A stretch of DNA of 6,101 nucleotides from NCBI GenBank assembly GCA_017475805.1, contig JAFVEW010000062.1, forward strand, positions 1 through 6,101, written 5' to 3'. This document shows positions 1-4,873 of the stretch, piece after piece. A model generated the notes under the pieces. The model worked only from the letters and a program-made list of their open reading frames with translations. It searched no databases and was not told the origin of the DNA. Numbering within the stretch: position 1 is the stretch's first letter; every line of letters begins with the position of its first letter. This stretch comes from Synergistaceae bacterium (lineage in GTDB: Bacteria; Synergistota; Synergistia; Synergistales; Aminobacteriaceae). Both the position numbers and the translations under genes were made by a program.

Positions 1-1275
1 GTGAGAATACAAAATCAATTCGCACAGCTTGAATTATTAGACAATACTAAGCAGCTTGAAATGTTGGACTCTTGTCTTGACGAAAAAATTAAAAATAAAA
101 CCTTCAGAGATTTTCAAGAAATTTACGACAAGGCCAAGACAAGTGCTGACGAGCTAAGAACTATAAAAAAACGCCGCGCCGATATTGAAAAAAAATATTC
201 AAATGCTAAAGAAATTTTTGAACTCGTCAAAATCGCAAAGCCCGAAGCAGGACTTGAAATTAAATTAGAAAATTCTTTGGCTGACCTCACGCATAAAATT
301 TCAAGAAGACAGCGCGCTAAAGAAAGTTTTGACACTCTCACGGGCGGCCTTTCTGAGAACGGATTAATCGGGAACGCTGAAACCTGTTTTGAAGAACTTT
401 ATGATTTCATGAGCGACGATGACGCAGACGAAGCTAAACGAGCCTTTGAAAATTTATACGCCGTGATTAAAAATATTTCTAATAACTTTGACGACGAAGA
501 CAGCGACTTAAATTCACGTGAAGAAATTGAAACCCGTCTCGGAGCTTTACGGAGATTAAAACGCCTTTGTAATATTCCTGACGAAAATGAATTGTTAAAT
601 TATTGCGATGAAATTTATAAAAATCTTGAATGGCTCGAAACAAGCTATAAAGATTTAGAAATTTTATCGGCGCGTTCACTCGACGAAAAGAAAAAAGCTA
701 ATGCTCTCGCTATGGAGATCAGGCACGCAAGACACGAAGCCGCAAAAAAATTAGAGTCTCGCGTTAATGATTTATTAAATGAATTAGGAATGTCGGGAAT
801 AAATTTCAAAATTAATTTCATAGGCTTGCAAAAATTGACTCGTCTTGGCGGCGATGGAATTGAATTTATTTTGAGCGACGGCTCGCGTGAAGGAAGAATC
901 GAGAAAATTGCTTCGGGCGGAGAACTCAGCCGTTTGCTTTTAGCGTTGCAGTTGTCTTTGCCTCGCGAATACTTACCGCCTACGATAGTTTTTGACGAAG
1001 TTGAAGCAGGACTCGGAGGTCATGCTGCCGTGTTGTCGGGAACGCAATTAAAAAAACTTTCTAAAAATTGCCAAGTTATTCTTGTAACTCATGAGGCTTC
1101 AATAGCCGCGCTCGGAGACTCTCATATTTTAATTCAAAGGTTAGAAGGCGAAACTTTCATGAAAAACATTAAAGGCGACGAACGAATTAAGGAAATCGCC
1201 AGAATGTTATCAGGCTCGCCCGATATGACGGAAGCATTAGAGCACGCTAAAAAATTAATTAAAAGTCAACAGTAA
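1..1275 (+). CDS. recN: DNA repair protein RecN, 5'-truncated by window edge
   Basis: RecN is an SMC-like ATPase that acts at DNA double-strand breaks in recombinational repair. The visible 424 residues start near the RecN 'IHGQHEHQSLL'-type segment (here IQNQFAQLELLD, residues 3-14). A long helical coiled-coil region follows (about 35-250), then the C-terminal ATPase half: ABC signature ASGGELSR (304-311), Walker B TIVFDEVEAGLGG (328-340, with D332 and E333) and the switch histidine in LVTHEAS (H364). The Walker A lobe, roughly the first 125 residues of a ~550-residue family, is not present because the gene runs off the left edge. The GTG at position 1 is therefore an internal valine codon, not a start. 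The stop TAA at 1273-1275 overlaps the end of the convergent MerR gene by 10 bases, and no terminator hairpin lies between them. The family call is firm. Confidence 0.95.
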   Translation: MRIQNQFAQLELLDNTKQLEMLDSCLDEKIKNKTFRDFQEIYDKAKTSADELRTIKKRRADIEKKYSNAKEIFELVKIAKPEAGLEIKLENSLADLTHKISRRQRAKESFDTLTGGLSENGLIGNAETCFEELYDFMSDDDADEAKRAFENLYAVIKNISNNFDDEDSDLNSREEIETRLGALRRLKRLCNIPDENELLNYCDEIYKNLEWLETSYKDLEILSARSLDEKKKANALAMEIRHARHEAAKKLESRVNDLLNELGMSGINFKINFIGLQKLTRLGGDGIEFILSDGSREGRIEKIASGGELSRLLLALQLSLPREYLPPTIVFDEVEAGLGGHAAVLSGTQLKKLSKNCQVILVTHEASIAALGDSHILIQRLEGETFMKNIKGDERIKEIARMLSGSPDMTEALEHAKKLIKSQQ

Positions 1276-1718
1276 GCAGCAAAAAGTTTTTCGCGTGTTT
1301 CTCTAAATTTCTCGGGAACGTCAGAAGTCTGAAGATTTTTTAATACGTCTTCAGTCCCTGCGGCGCATGCAGTCTCGTAATACCAGCATTTATATTCCAT
1401 GACCCTTAAAACTTGCTGCAGGTCCTCAAGTTCACGGTTAAGAAAATCCCTGCGTTTTTTGAAAATTTTTAGGCGTCTTTTTAATGATTTATCGCCTTGT
1501 TCAGTGGCGTCAATAAATTCTTTTATATCTTTAATTGAAAGTCCCGAACGTTTCAGACAGTCAATTAATTTCAAAATTTTATAATCTTCTTCTTCAAAAA
1601 CTCTTACGTTGTTAGAATTTCGTTTAAGCGAAGGCAACAATCCCTGCTTGTCATAATATCTCAAAGTCGAAGCAGGAAGCCCTGTCATTTTAGAAATTTC
1701 TTTTATTGAATAAGCCAT
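1266..1718 (-). CDS. MerR-family transcriptional regulator
   Basis: This 150-residue DNA-binding regulator has the MerR layout. An N-terminal winged helix-turn-helix spans residues 3-40 (YSIKEISKMTGLPASTLRYY is the typical opening), the second wing and helices run to about 70, and a dimerisation coiled coil covers about 76-108. The C-terminal segment KCWYYETACAAGTED (110-124) resembles the short effector tail of the AdhR/YfmP-like MerR group; that subgroup match is from memory. Cysteines at 54, 111, 118 and 150 could sense a thiol-reactive or metal signal, but no family-specific metal site can be assigned. The ATG is at 1716-1718, with an AGGAGA ribosome site at 1731-1736 read on the minus strand (12-base spacing). 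It is divergent from the AbrB/RelE operon, so the shared gap 1719-1814 may be its own operator. Its last codons overlap recN on the other strand. Confidence 0.88.
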   Translation of the reverse strand: MAYSIKEISKMTGLPASTLRYYDKQGLLPSLKRNSNNVRVFEEEDYKILKLIDCLKRSGLSIKDIKEFIDATEQGDKSLKRRLKIFKKRRDFLNRELEDLQQVLRVMEYKCWYYETACAAGTEDVLKNLQTSDVPEKFRETREKLFAAYC

Positions 1719-1754
1719 TTTGATTTTTTATCTCCTGATTTTATTTTCTTAAAA

Positions 1755-1783
1755 ATTATATTATGATTTCACTAATTAATCTA
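1755..1783 (-). promoter_or_regulatory. candidate promoter of the MerR gene
   Basis: Read on the minus strand, a perfect -10 hexamer TATAAT lies at 1755-1760. A weak -35 (TAGATT, 3 of 6) lies at 1778-1783 after a 17-base spacer. MerR-regulated promoters often have long spacers, which this lacks. The region is very AT-rich, so a chance match is possible. Confidence 0.35.
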
Positions 1784-1788
1784 AGATT
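1778..1788. promoter_or_regulatory. candidate operator, inverted repeat AATCT-A-AGATT (copy A)
   Basis: An 11-base perfect inverted repeat with one central base lies between the TATGAT-like -10 candidate (1762-1767) and the ribosome site of the antitoxin gene. It sits in the longest fully conserved block of the duplicated leader and also covers the weak -35 of the divergent MerR gene. It could bind the AbrB-fold antitoxin (autoregulation) or the MerR protein. This is inference from position and symmetry only. Confidence 0.4.
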
Positions 1789-1814
1789 TTAATAAAATTT
1801 ATGGAGGTTTTTTC

Positions 1815-2075
1815 ATGATTACAGAGCTTCTCCCGCAATGTCAAATAAAAATTCCTGCCGCTATTATTTCAAATATGGGACTTCATGAGGGAGATGAGTT
1901 TGAAATTTTTGAAAATAACGGCATGATTACGATGATTCCTGTTGTTACTTATCCAAGTGAATATATTTCAAAACTTAATGACGAAATCAAAAATGTAAAA
2001 GAAAATATTAAAGCAGGAAAACAGCCTATTTTTGATAGCGTAGATTCGTTGATTGAAGATTTGGAGAATTCTTGA
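1815..2075 (+). CDS. AbrB/MazE/SpoVT-fold antitoxin
   Basis: The product is an 86-residue protein and the likely antitoxin of the first module. Residues 1-45 fit the swapped-hairpin AbrB fold: a strand ending in QIKIPAAI, then GLHEGDEFEIFENNG and MITMIPV, the usual 'K-IPK ... G-GDE-EI ... I-I-P' pattern. This domain binds operator DNA as a dimer. Residues 47-86 form a helical acidic tail (FDSVDSLIEDLENS at the end) of the kind that wraps and blocks the toxin. The start ATG is 1815-1817, with GGAGG at 1803-1807 and 7-base spacing. Its TGA stop (2073-2075) shares one base with the toxin ATG, indicating translational coupling. The family is confident; the role follows from the fold plus the overlapping toxin gene. 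Confidence 0.88.
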   Translation: MITELLPQCQIKIPAAIISNMGLHEGDEFEIFENNGMITMIPVVTYPSEYISKLNDEIKNVKENIKAGKQPIFDSVDSLIEDLENS

Positions 2076-2338
2076 TGCTGCAGTTCACATATTCAGAACG
2101 TTTTCAAAAACACTATAAAAAACTTTCTGTCGAAGAAAAAAATCAGCTTAAAAGAAAACTCAAAATATTTTCTAATAATCCGTTTCACCCCTCATTGAGA
2201 ACTAAACGAATACAGGGAACTGATGGACTTTTTGAATTTAGCGTGAATATGGATATTAGAGTTATATGGTTTTATGAAAATAATTCATCAGTCGCATTAA
2301 TTGATGTGGGGCATCATAATATTCTGAAAAATTTTTGA
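2075..2338 (+). CDS. RelE/ParE-superfamily toxin
   Basis: This 87-residue basic protein is the toxin partner of the preceding AbrB-fold gene. It shows the RelE/ParE pattern: an N-terminal strand, a two-helix hairpin rich in Lys (about 8-34), then beta strands with KRIQGTDGLFEFSV (44-57), MDIRVIWFY (59-67, conserved Arg62) and a final ALIDVGHHNIL (74-84). Most relatives are ribosome-dependent mRNases; ParE members instead poison gyrase, and the sequence alone does not settle which applies. A TTG just before the ATG is in frame, but ATG 2075-2077 is preferred: it overlaps the antitoxin TGA and has GGAGA at 2063-2067 with 7-base spacing. The last codons and the stop lie in a 30-bp repeat that recurs at the end of the doc gene. 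Confidence 0.87.
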   Translation: MLQFTYSERFQKHYKKLSVEEKNQLKRKLKIFSNNPFHPSLRTKRIQGTDGLFEFSVNMDIRVIWFYENNSSVALIDVGHHNILKNF

Positions 2339-2357
2339 CACGGAAAAAAACTCCCTG
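2328..2357 (+). repeat. 3' end repeat, copy 1 (end of the RelE-like gene)
   Basis: Thirty bases match 2952-2981 at 29 positions (C at 2351 versus T at 2975; offset 624). The repeat includes the toxin stop codon TGA at 2336-2338 and a TTGACA hexamer at 2335-2340, and ends in CCCTG. Its last four bases are the first four (CCTG) of the second leader repeat, so the two repeat families meet at this junction. Confidence 0.9.
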
Positions 2358-2364
2358 ATTTTAT
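2335..2364 (+). promoter_or_regulatory. candidate promoter of the second toxin-antitoxin module
   Basis: A consensus -35 TTGACA lies at 2335-2340, overlapping the stop of the RelE-like gene. The best -10 is TTTTAT at 2359-2364 (4 of 6) after an 18-base spacer. An alternative -10 is TATGAT at 2382-2387, but it lacks a good -35. In the first leader copy the TTGACA is absent, so the two operons may not start transcription in the same way. Confidence 0.35.
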
Positions 2365-2437
2365 TTTCTTAAAAATTATAGTATGATTTTATTAATTAAT
2401 CTAAGATTTTAATAAAATTTATGGGAGTTTTTACATG
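2354..2437 (+). repeat. 5' leader repeat, copy B (upstream of the Doc module)
   Basis: This is the second copy of the 84-base leader at 1734-1817 (78/84 identical, ungapped). It ends exactly at the ATG of the 49-codon gene. The ribosome site is GGGAG at 2423-2427, seven bases before the ATG, the same spacing as in copy A. The conservation of a non-coding AT-rich stretch in front of unrelated genes argues for recent duplication, selection on a shared regulatory site, or both. Confidence 0.93.
2398..2408. promoter_or_regulatory. candidate operator, inverted repeat AATCT-A-AGATT (copy B)
   Basis: Identical in sequence and relative position to the inverted repeat at 1778-1788. If the AbrB-fold antitoxin binds copy A, it should also bind here and repress the Doc module. 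Inferred from symmetry and conservation only. Confidence 0.4.
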
Positions 2438-2584
2438 GATACGTTAATCGAAGAAATAAAAATCAAAACTAATGAAAGCTCAGATAAAAAATATGTCGAA
2501 CTTACTTACGATGACATAAAAAATTTTTCATTCGAGATAACGCAACAAAATAGAGAGGCTTATAAGATATTAGCTAATGCTTAA
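2435..2584 (+). CDS. 49-residue candidate antitoxin upstream of Doc; family not recognised
   Basis: A short reading frame starts at ATG 2435-2437 (GGGAG ribosome site at 2423-2427, 7-base spacing) and ends at TAA 2582-2584. It begins MDTLIEEIKIKTNESSDKKY and ends with EITQQNREAYKILANA. Its last 8 bases (ATGCTTAA) overlap the doc start. The product is charged and mostly polar. I recognise no Phd/YefM, AbrB or ribbon-helix-helix DNA-binding domain and no (S/T)xxxE(G/N) Fic-inhibitory motif. Position, size, overlap and a leader shared with a real antitoxin gene support an antitoxin role. The C-terminal half (about 26-49) could be the toxin-neutralising segment, as in Phd. It might instead be a shortened remnant of a longer antitoxin, which would leave repression to the AbrB-fold protein next door. 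Confidence 0.7.
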   Translation: MDTLIEEIKIKTNESSDKKYVELTYDDIKNFSFEITQQNREAYKILANA

Positions 2585-2984
2585 ATTTTATTTCAGCGAA
2601 GAAACTGTTATCGCTATTCATAACGATTTAGTAAAACATACTGGCGGCTCTGAAGAGATTAGAGATAAGGGGCTTTTGTCTTCCGCATTAAATGCTCCGT
2701 TTCAATCTTTCGGAGGCCAAGAAATTTTCCCTACTATTTTTGAGAAGGCTGCGCGATTAGCTTGTGGGCTTATTCAAAATCATGCTTTCATTGATGGAAA
2801 TAAAAGAATAGCTGCTCATATTATGCTTTTATTTTTGCGTGTTAATGGCGTTAGCTTGAAATATTCTCAAAAAGAACTTGGAGATTTATTTTTAGGACTC
2901 GCAGACTCAAAGATAACATTTCAAGAATTACTCGAATGGATAATTAGTCACAAAATTTTTGACACGGAAAAAAATTCCCTGTAA
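2577..2984 (+). CDS. doc: Doc (death-on-curing) family Fic-fold toxin
   Basis: The product is a 135-residue member of the Fic/Doc family. It has the diagnostic loop HAFIDGNKR at residues 69-77 (H69, F71, D73, N75, K76, R77) followed by helix IAAHIMLLFL, and the upstream GGSEEIRDKGLLSSALNAP (23-41) typical of Doc proteins. Phage P1 Doc is a kinase that phosphorylates EF-Tu and stops translation; the intact motif suggests an active enzyme here. The start ATG 2577-2579 overlaps the stop of the 49-residue gene. A ribosome site is not evident at normal distance (GAGAGG at 2552-2557 is far), so translation is probably coupled. The last eight residues (FDTEKNSL) are encoded by a 30-bp repeat also found at the end of the RelE-like gene, so the tail is probably a junction product. 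The TAA stop forms the start of the leuA -10 box. Confidence 0.92.
   Translation: MLKFYFSEETVIAIHNDLVKHTGGSEEIRDKGLLSSALNAPFQSFGGQEIFPTIFEKAARLACGLIQNHAFIDGNKRIAAHIMLLFLRVNGVSLKYSQKELGDLFLGLADSKITFQELLEWIISHKIFDTEKNSL
2952..2981 (+). repeat. 3' end repeat, copy 2 (end of the doc gene)
   Basis: Matches 2328-2357 at 29 of 30 positions. Here the repeat is read in a different frame, so the TGA that stops the RelE-like gene is not used and Doc runs on to TAA at 2982-2984. The repeat supplies the -35 and spacer of the leuA promoter. Confidence 0.9.
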
Positions 2985-2987
2985 AAT
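2959..2987 (+). promoter_or_regulatory. sigma70-type promoter of the leuA leader
   Basis: A perfect -35 TTGACA (2959-2964), a 17-base spacer and -10 TAAAAT (2982-2987, 5 of 6) make this the best promoter in the window. Transcription would begin near 2992-2995, giving an untranslated leader of about 225 bases before leuA. The promoter overlaps the last codons and stop of doc. Confidence 0.8.
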
Positions 2988-3047
2988 ACTCACGTTTTAA
3001 TTAATAAAAAATTTATTTTAATTTCAAAATGAAAGGAGATTTCGCGA

Positions 3048-3125
3048 ATGTTTAAGGATTTTAATTTTAATAATGCCCTCGCACTATTAGGACGTGTCGC
3101 GGATCTCCGGGACGCGTTAGTTTAG
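3048..3125 (+). CDS. leucine-rich leader peptide of the leuA attenuator
   Basis: A 25-codon frame starts at ATG 3048-3050 behind a strong AAAGGAG (3032-3038, 9-base spacing) and ends at TAG 3123-3125. It opens MFKDFNFNNALALLG and ends RVADLRDALV. Five of 25 residues are Leu: 11 (CTC), 13 (CTA), 14 (TTA), 20 (CTC) and 24 (TTA). The first three are clustered at 3078-3089, just before the hairpin that starts at 3091. It lies between the promoter and an intrinsic terminator upstream of the first enzyme of leucine synthesis. This is the arrangement of enterobacterial leuL, although the sequence is not related to it. Ribosome stalling at the Leu cluster would signal leucine shortage. Confidence 0.72.
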   Translation: MFKDFNFNNALALLGRVADLRDALV

Positions 3126-3163
3126 AGCGCGCTTAAAAAATTCGAGAATAACACCGGGATCTG
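3091..3163 (+). promoter_or_regulatory. leuA attenuator: competing protector and antiterminator pairings
   Basis: Two exclusive structures can be drawn. Protector hairpin: 3093-3098 pairs with 3111-3116 (CGTGTC with GACGCG, one G-U), topped by CGG 3100-3102 with CCG 3107-3109. Antiterminator: 3100-3110 (CGGATC, bulged T, CCGG) pairs with 3154-3163 (CCGGGATCTG), ten pairs including one G-U. The latter captures the 5' arm of the terminator at 3153-3193. A ribosome stalled at the Leu codons 3078-3089 would cover the protector's 5' arm and leave the antiterminator free; completed translation would favour the terminator. The pairings are visible in the sequence; the switching is inferred. Confidence 0.65.
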
Positions 3164-3193
3164 ATGATAAAAAATTTGTCAGACCCGGTTTTT
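3153..3193 (+). terminator. intrinsic terminator in the leuA leader (attenuator)
   Basis: ACCGGG (3153-3158) pairs with CCCGGT (3184-3189), and TCTGA (3160-3164) pairs with TCAGA (3179-3183), leaving one bulged A at 3159. The 11-bp stem is followed by a run of five T (3189-3193). It ends 25 bases before the leuA ATG and would also stop read-through from the doc operon. Confidence 0.85.
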
Positions 3194-3218
3194 GTTATGA
3201 GAAAGGAAAGAATCTTTA

Positions 3219-4754
3219 ATGCGTAAAGTAAAAATTTTCGACACAACATTAAGAGACGGCGAACAGTCTCCCGGCTGCAGCATGAATTTAAGCGAGAAAA
3301 TTGTTATGGCTCGTCAGCTCGATAAGCTTGGCGTTGACATCATTGAAGCAGGTTTTGCAATCGCAAGCCCTATGGATTTCAAGAGCGTTCAGGCAATCGC
3401 AGCCGCCGCCTCAAACTGTGTTATCGCAAGCCTCGCACGCTGTAATAAACTTGACATTGATACAGCTTGGGACGCCGTCAAAGAAGCTAAGAAACCGCGT
3501 ATTCACGTTTTCATTGCGACAAGCGACGTTCATATGCAATATAAATTAAGAATGAATCGTGAGCAAGTTCTGCAGACTATTACAGAGATGGTCGGCTATG
3601 CAAAATCAAAATGCGATGACATTGAATTTTCAGCCGAAGACGCCTCACGCTCTGACAGAGAATTTTTAGCAAAGGCTTTTTCTAATGCTATTGCCGCCGG
3701 AGCTAAGACTATTAACGTTCCTGATACTGTCGGATATTCAACTCCTCAGGAAATGGGAGATTTAATTTCATATCTTCGTGAGAATGTTCAGGGAATTGAA
3801 AACGTAGATATTTCCGTTCACTGCCATAATGACTTAGGCATGGGCGTAGCTAATTCGCTTGCTTGCGTCAAAGCCGGGGCCACTCAAGTTGAATGTACCG
3901 TCAACGGGATCGGCGAGCGTGCGGGCAATGCAAGTCTTGAAGAAATCGCTATGGCAATAAGAACAAGACGCGATTTTTACGATGCTGAAACGAACATTAA
4001 CACCCGCGAAATTTATAAATCGAGTCGACTTTTAAGTAACATAACGGGCGTTCCTATTGCTCCGACCAAGCCTATAGTAGGAGCTAATGCCTTTGCTCAC
4101 GAGGCCGGAATACATCAGCACGGAATGATCACTAACGCTCAAACTTATGAAATTATGAATCCTGACGAGATCGGCGTGCCTCACCGGGCCTTAGTTCTTG
4201 GCAAACATTCAGGTAAACATGCTCTTCGTGAAAGACTTGAAAGCATGGGCTACGAAATTCCTGACGAGGAACTTGAAGATATTTTCACGAGATTCAAGAA
4301 GCTCGCTGACCAAAAGAAGACTATTACAAGCTCTGATCTTGAAGCGTTGACTTTGTATCGCTCAAAAATCACGAAACCCGAAGAAGAAAGCCACGCGCCG
4401 TCTTGCCAGCTTATTAGTCATTCAATAACGTCAGGCAGCAACATTCCTAAAATTTCTTACGTCAAAATCAAACGCGCTGATGATGTCATGGAAGGTGTCG
4501 AAAGCGGAGCAGGTCCTCTTGATGCTGCATTCAAAGCGATAAATAAAATGCTCGGCGTCGAAGCAAGACTTGAAGATTTCAGCGTCAGGGCAGTTACCGA
4601 AGGCGAGGACTCAATCGGTGAAGCTGTCGTGAAAATTTCGAGTGCCAAGAGCGGCGAAATGTATACAGGTTCAGGAATTTCTACTGATATTGTAGAGGCA
4701 TCACTTCAGGCTTATCTCAGCGGCATTAATAAAATGTTCGAGGCTGGAGAATAA
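3219..4754 (+). CDS. leuA: 2-isopropylmalate synthase
   Basis: LeuA condenses acetyl-CoA with 2-ketoisovalerate to 2-isopropylmalate, the first committed step of leucine synthesis, in the cytoplasm. The 511 residues match the family's usual ~515. The TIM-barrel catalytic domain opens with FDTTLRDGEQSPG (7-19, metal ligand D8, catalytic-region R12). It carries HCHNDLGMG (201-209, metal ligands H201 and H203) and NGIGERAGN (229-237, N237). GIHQHG (297-302) and LGKHSG (327-332) follow. The C-terminal domain (about 395-508) is the leucine-binding regulatory domain, so feedback inhibition by leucine is expected as well as the leader control. Homocitrate and citramalate synthases are relatives, but the length, motifs and Leu leader favour LeuA. 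The start ATG is 3219, with AAGGA at 3203-3207. No leuB, leuC or leuD follows within the window. Confidence 0.94.
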   Translation: MRKVKIFDTTLRDGEQSPGCSMNLSEKIVMARQLDKLGVDIIEAGFAIASPMDFKSVQAIAAAASNCVIASLARCNKLDIDTAWDAVKEAKKPRIHVFIATSDVHMQYKLRMNREQVLQTITEMVGYAKSKCDDIEFSAEDASRSDREFLAKAFSNAIAAGAKTINVPDTVGYSTPQEMGDLISYLRENVQGIENVDISVHCHNDLGMGVANSLACVKAGATQVECTVNGIGERAGNASLEEIAMAIRTRRDFYDAETNINTREIYKSSRLLSNITGVPIAPTKPIVGANAFAHEAGIHQHGMITNAQTYEIMNPDEIGVPHRALVLGKHSGKHALRERLESMGYEIPDEELEDIFTRFKKLADQKKTITSSDLEALTLYRSKITKPEEESHAPSCQLISHSITSGSNIPKISYVKIKRADDVMEGVESGAGPLDAAFKAINKMLGVEARLEDFSVRAVTEGEDSIGEAVVKISSAKSGEMYTGSGISTDIVEASLQAYLSGINKMFEAGE

Positions 4755-4812
4755 ATTTCGGTAAAGGATCAGAATTACAGTTATTCATCAAGAGTATTCT
4801 AAGTCTTGCGGC

Positions 4813-4841
4813 TTGTGATAAAATTTCTCAGGCCGTAAATT
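4813..4841 (+). promoter_or_regulatory. candidate promoter of the Liv-type binding protein gene
   Basis: TTGTGA (4813-4818, 4 of 6) and TAAATT (4836-4841, 4 of 6) are separated by 17 bases in the 119-base gap after leuA. No convincing terminator precedes it, so the gene may also be transcribed from the leuA promoter. This is a weak match in AT-rich DNA. Confidence 0.3.
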
Positions 4842-4873
4842 AATTTTTATTGCTAAGGAGGAAAATAAACATT

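Larger units (their letters stand above)
1734..1817 (+). repeat. 5' leader repeat, copy A (upstream of the AbrB/RelE module)
   Basis: These 84 bases match 2354-2437 at 78 positions with no gaps (constant offset of 620). Differences fall at 1761, 1770, 1772, 1805, 1806 and 1813. The longest identical runs are 1734-1760 (27 bases) and 1773-1804 (32 bases). The repeat covers the whole non-coding leader, the ribosome site (GGAGG at 1803-1807) and the ATG of the antitoxin gene, and identity stops right after the ATG. It thus carries the regulatory region but none of the coding sequence. Confidence 0.93.

Noticed and set aside
1..3. GTG at the left edge as the recN start
   Set aside because: It aligns to the middle of the RecN N-terminal lobe and the Walker A region is missing, so the gene continues outside the window.
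123..341. Antisense reading frame within recN, and similar ones at 479-679, 1399-1584, 3301-3549, 4457-4648 and 5110-5292
   Set aside because: All lie inside firmly assigned genes, lack good ribosome sites and show no recognisable domain.
2072..2074. TTG as the start of the RelE-like toxin
   Set aside because: The adjacent ATG at 2075 overlaps the antitoxin stop in the usual coupled manner and has better spacing from GGAGA at 2063-2067.
2352..2357. Integron-type recombination site at the cassette junctions
   Set aside because: There is no integrase gene and no attC-like paired inverted repeats or GTTRRRY core; only short direct repeats with a shared CCTG are seen.
3029..3055. Alternative short frame starting at ATG 3029 in the leuA leader
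   Set aside because: It has only eight codons, no ribosome site, and contains the Shine-Dalgarno sequence of the 25-codon leader peptide.
4809..4835. Possible terminator after leuA (CGGC 4809-4812 with GCCG 4832-4835)
   Set aside because: The stem is only four base pairs with a 19-base loop and is not directly followed by a T-run.
4850..4873. Upstream TTG start extending the binding protein by eight residues
   Set aside because: The extension would place the strong AAGGAGG inside the coding region and put charged residues ahead of a normal MKK signal peptide start.
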